Source of the DNA: Prevotellaceae bacterium
GTDB taxonomy: Bacteria; Bacteroidota; Bacteroidia; Bacteroidales; UBA932
Assembly: GCA_031264645.1 (NCBI GenBank)
Contig: JAISDR010000139.1
Location: 1 to 5,708 of the forward strand
Reading direction: 5' to 3'
DNA: 5,708 bases
Part shown: one piece after another, positions 5,383-5,708 of the stretch
Position numbering within the stretch: the stretch's first letter is position 1
How the letters are laid out: each line of letters begins with the position of its first letter
Position numbers and translations under genes: made by a program
Notes under the pieces: generated by a model
The model's database searches: none
Told to the model about the DNA's origin: nothing
The model's input: only the letters and a program-made list of their open reading frames with translations

Positions 5383-5406
5383 TAAAATCTTGCCATTTTA
5401 TTTTTT
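5383..5406 (+). terminator. Weak A/T-stem hairpin followed by six T residues
   Basis: TAAAAT (5383-5388) pairs with ATTTTA (5395-5400) around a six-base loop and is followed by TTTTTT (5401-5406). The shape is that of an intrinsic terminator, but the stem is entirely A/T and no gene on the plus strand clearly ends upstream. It could bring transcription from the repeat island to an end before the next promoter, or be chance in AT-rich DNA. Confidence 0.2.
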
Positions 5407-5434
5407 ACACATTACTTAATTCAAAAATTTCATG

Positions 5435-5442
5435 TACATTTG
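5435..5442 (+). promoter_or_regulatory. Bacteroidota -7 box (TACATTTG) for the ABC-F gene
   Basis: TACATTTG matches the TAnnTTTG -7 consensus and is followed by GCACCGC, so transcription would start near 5449. The expected -33 position (around 5411-5414) is AT-rich without a clear TTTG. This gives an unusually long leader of about 128 bases before the ABC-F start at 5577. Confidence 0.6.
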
Positions 5443-5448
5443 CACCGC

Positions 5449-5576
5449 AAAATTAAAACGAATATAAGGCAATGAAACTGTAATTTCTTTCAAAAAAACA
5501 GAGAGCGGACTTTAGAAGATTCGTCTCCAACTATTTTATAATTAATTATATTATTTAATATTTTAAAAAAGAAATT
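5449..5576 (+). promoter_or_regulatory. Long 5' leader of the ABC-F gene, candidate attenuator
   Basis: Between the predicted transcript start and the ABC-F ATG lie about 128 bases containing a three-codon ORF (5472-5483) and a region able to form a bulged stem, GAGA-G-CG near 5501-5507 with CGTCTC at 5522-5527. Further on are a 14-bp AT palindrome (TATAATTAATTATA, 5537-5550) and a run of A before the start codon. No T-run terminator follows the stem. Leaders with tiny ORFs control several antibiotic-responsive ABC-F genes in Firmicutes; extending that mechanism to this leader is inference. Confidence 0.35.
5472..5483 (+). CDS. Possible three-codon leader ORF (Met-Lys-Leu-stop)
   Basis: ATG AAA CTG TAA follows a purine-rich AAGG (5466-5469) only two bases upstream, too close for a standard Shine-Dalgarno, and lies about 23 bases after the predicted transcript start. 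The position fits a leader peptide for the ABC-F gene 94 bases downstream. A string this short can easily occur by chance, and no coding statistics can support it. Confidence 0.25.
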   Translation: MKL

Positions 5577-5708
5577 ATGCTTATTATTCAAAACATTAGT
5601 TACATACATCCCAATAAAGATTTACTGTTTGACAGGATAAATCTCACACTTAACAAACACGATAAAATTGCCTTGATTGGCAATAATGGCGTGGGAAAAT
5701 CCACATTA
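5577..5708 (+). CDS. ABC-F family ATPase, N-terminal 44 codons (cut by window edge)
   Basis: The frame opens at ATG 5577 and runs without a stop to the last base. The start MLIIQNISYIHPNKDLLFDR, with a following 'INLTLNKHDKIALIGNNGVGKSTL', is the opening of an ABC ATPase domain. The Walker A motif GNNGVGKST spans residues 35-43. The absence of any membrane segment before the ATPase, the start of the domain at residue 1 and the 'LLFDRINLTL' pattern point to ABC-F proteins, soluble twin-ATPase factors that bind the ribosome E site and include translation factors (EttA/Uup types) and antibiotic-resistance proteins (Vga/Lsa/Msr types). With one partial domain I cannot choose among these. The start is set by the family N-terminus; the preceding AAAAAAGAAATT gives a weak GA-rich ribosome site. 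It reads away from the glycogen gene, from its own promoter at 5435-5442. Confidence 0.85.
   Translation, partial: MLIIQNISYIHPNKDLLFDRINLTLNKHDKIALIGNNGVGKSTL

Overview
The window looks like chromosome from a Bacteroidota (probably Bacteroidales) bacterium. The reasons are: (i) a single long gene fusing a GT3-type glycogen synthase to an alpha-glucan phosphorylase, an arrangement I associate with Bacteroidales; (ii) two TAnnTTTG boxes, the -7 element of the Bacteroidota primary sigma factor, placed correctly in front of the two main genes; (iii) AT-rich leaders with weak or absent Shine-Dalgarno sequences; and (iv) several short palindromic intergenic repeats of the kind common in that phylum. 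The assignment rests on recognition, not on a search.

Layout, left to right. Bases 1-80 hold two copies of a short hairpin repeat. Bases 168-329 (+) encode a 53-residue basic protein too short for most gene callers. Its stop overlaps a second start (ATGA, 326-329), and that second reading frame runs straight into the converging large gene, so the partner appears lost. Bases 365-4591 (-) are the 1408-residue glycogen synthase/phosphorylase, with its promoter box at 4616-4623. The spacer behind that promoter (about 4660-4796, +) carries what looks like the C-terminal remnant of an Rpn/PD-(D/E)XK transposase-like protein.

Bases 4797-5370 are a gene-free island built almost entirely of repeats: hairpins, a 12-bp tandem repeat, a 24-33 bp unit present three times, a near-perfect 20-bp palindrome present twice in inverted flanks, and smaller inverted repeats. 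Several of these nest around one axis near 5110-5114 and form a 335-bp element with inverted ends. Bases 5383-5576 are the promoter and leader of the next gene, with a possible three-codon leader ORF. Bases 5577-5708 (+) are the first 44 codons of an ABC-F type ATPase, cut by the window edge.

Functionally, the large gene would both build and phosphorolyse storage glycogen with one polypeptide. The ABC-F gene is transcribed divergently from it and is probably unrelated to glycogen; its leader hints at translation-coupled regulation. The most unusual stretch is the nested inverted-repeat island between the two genes.
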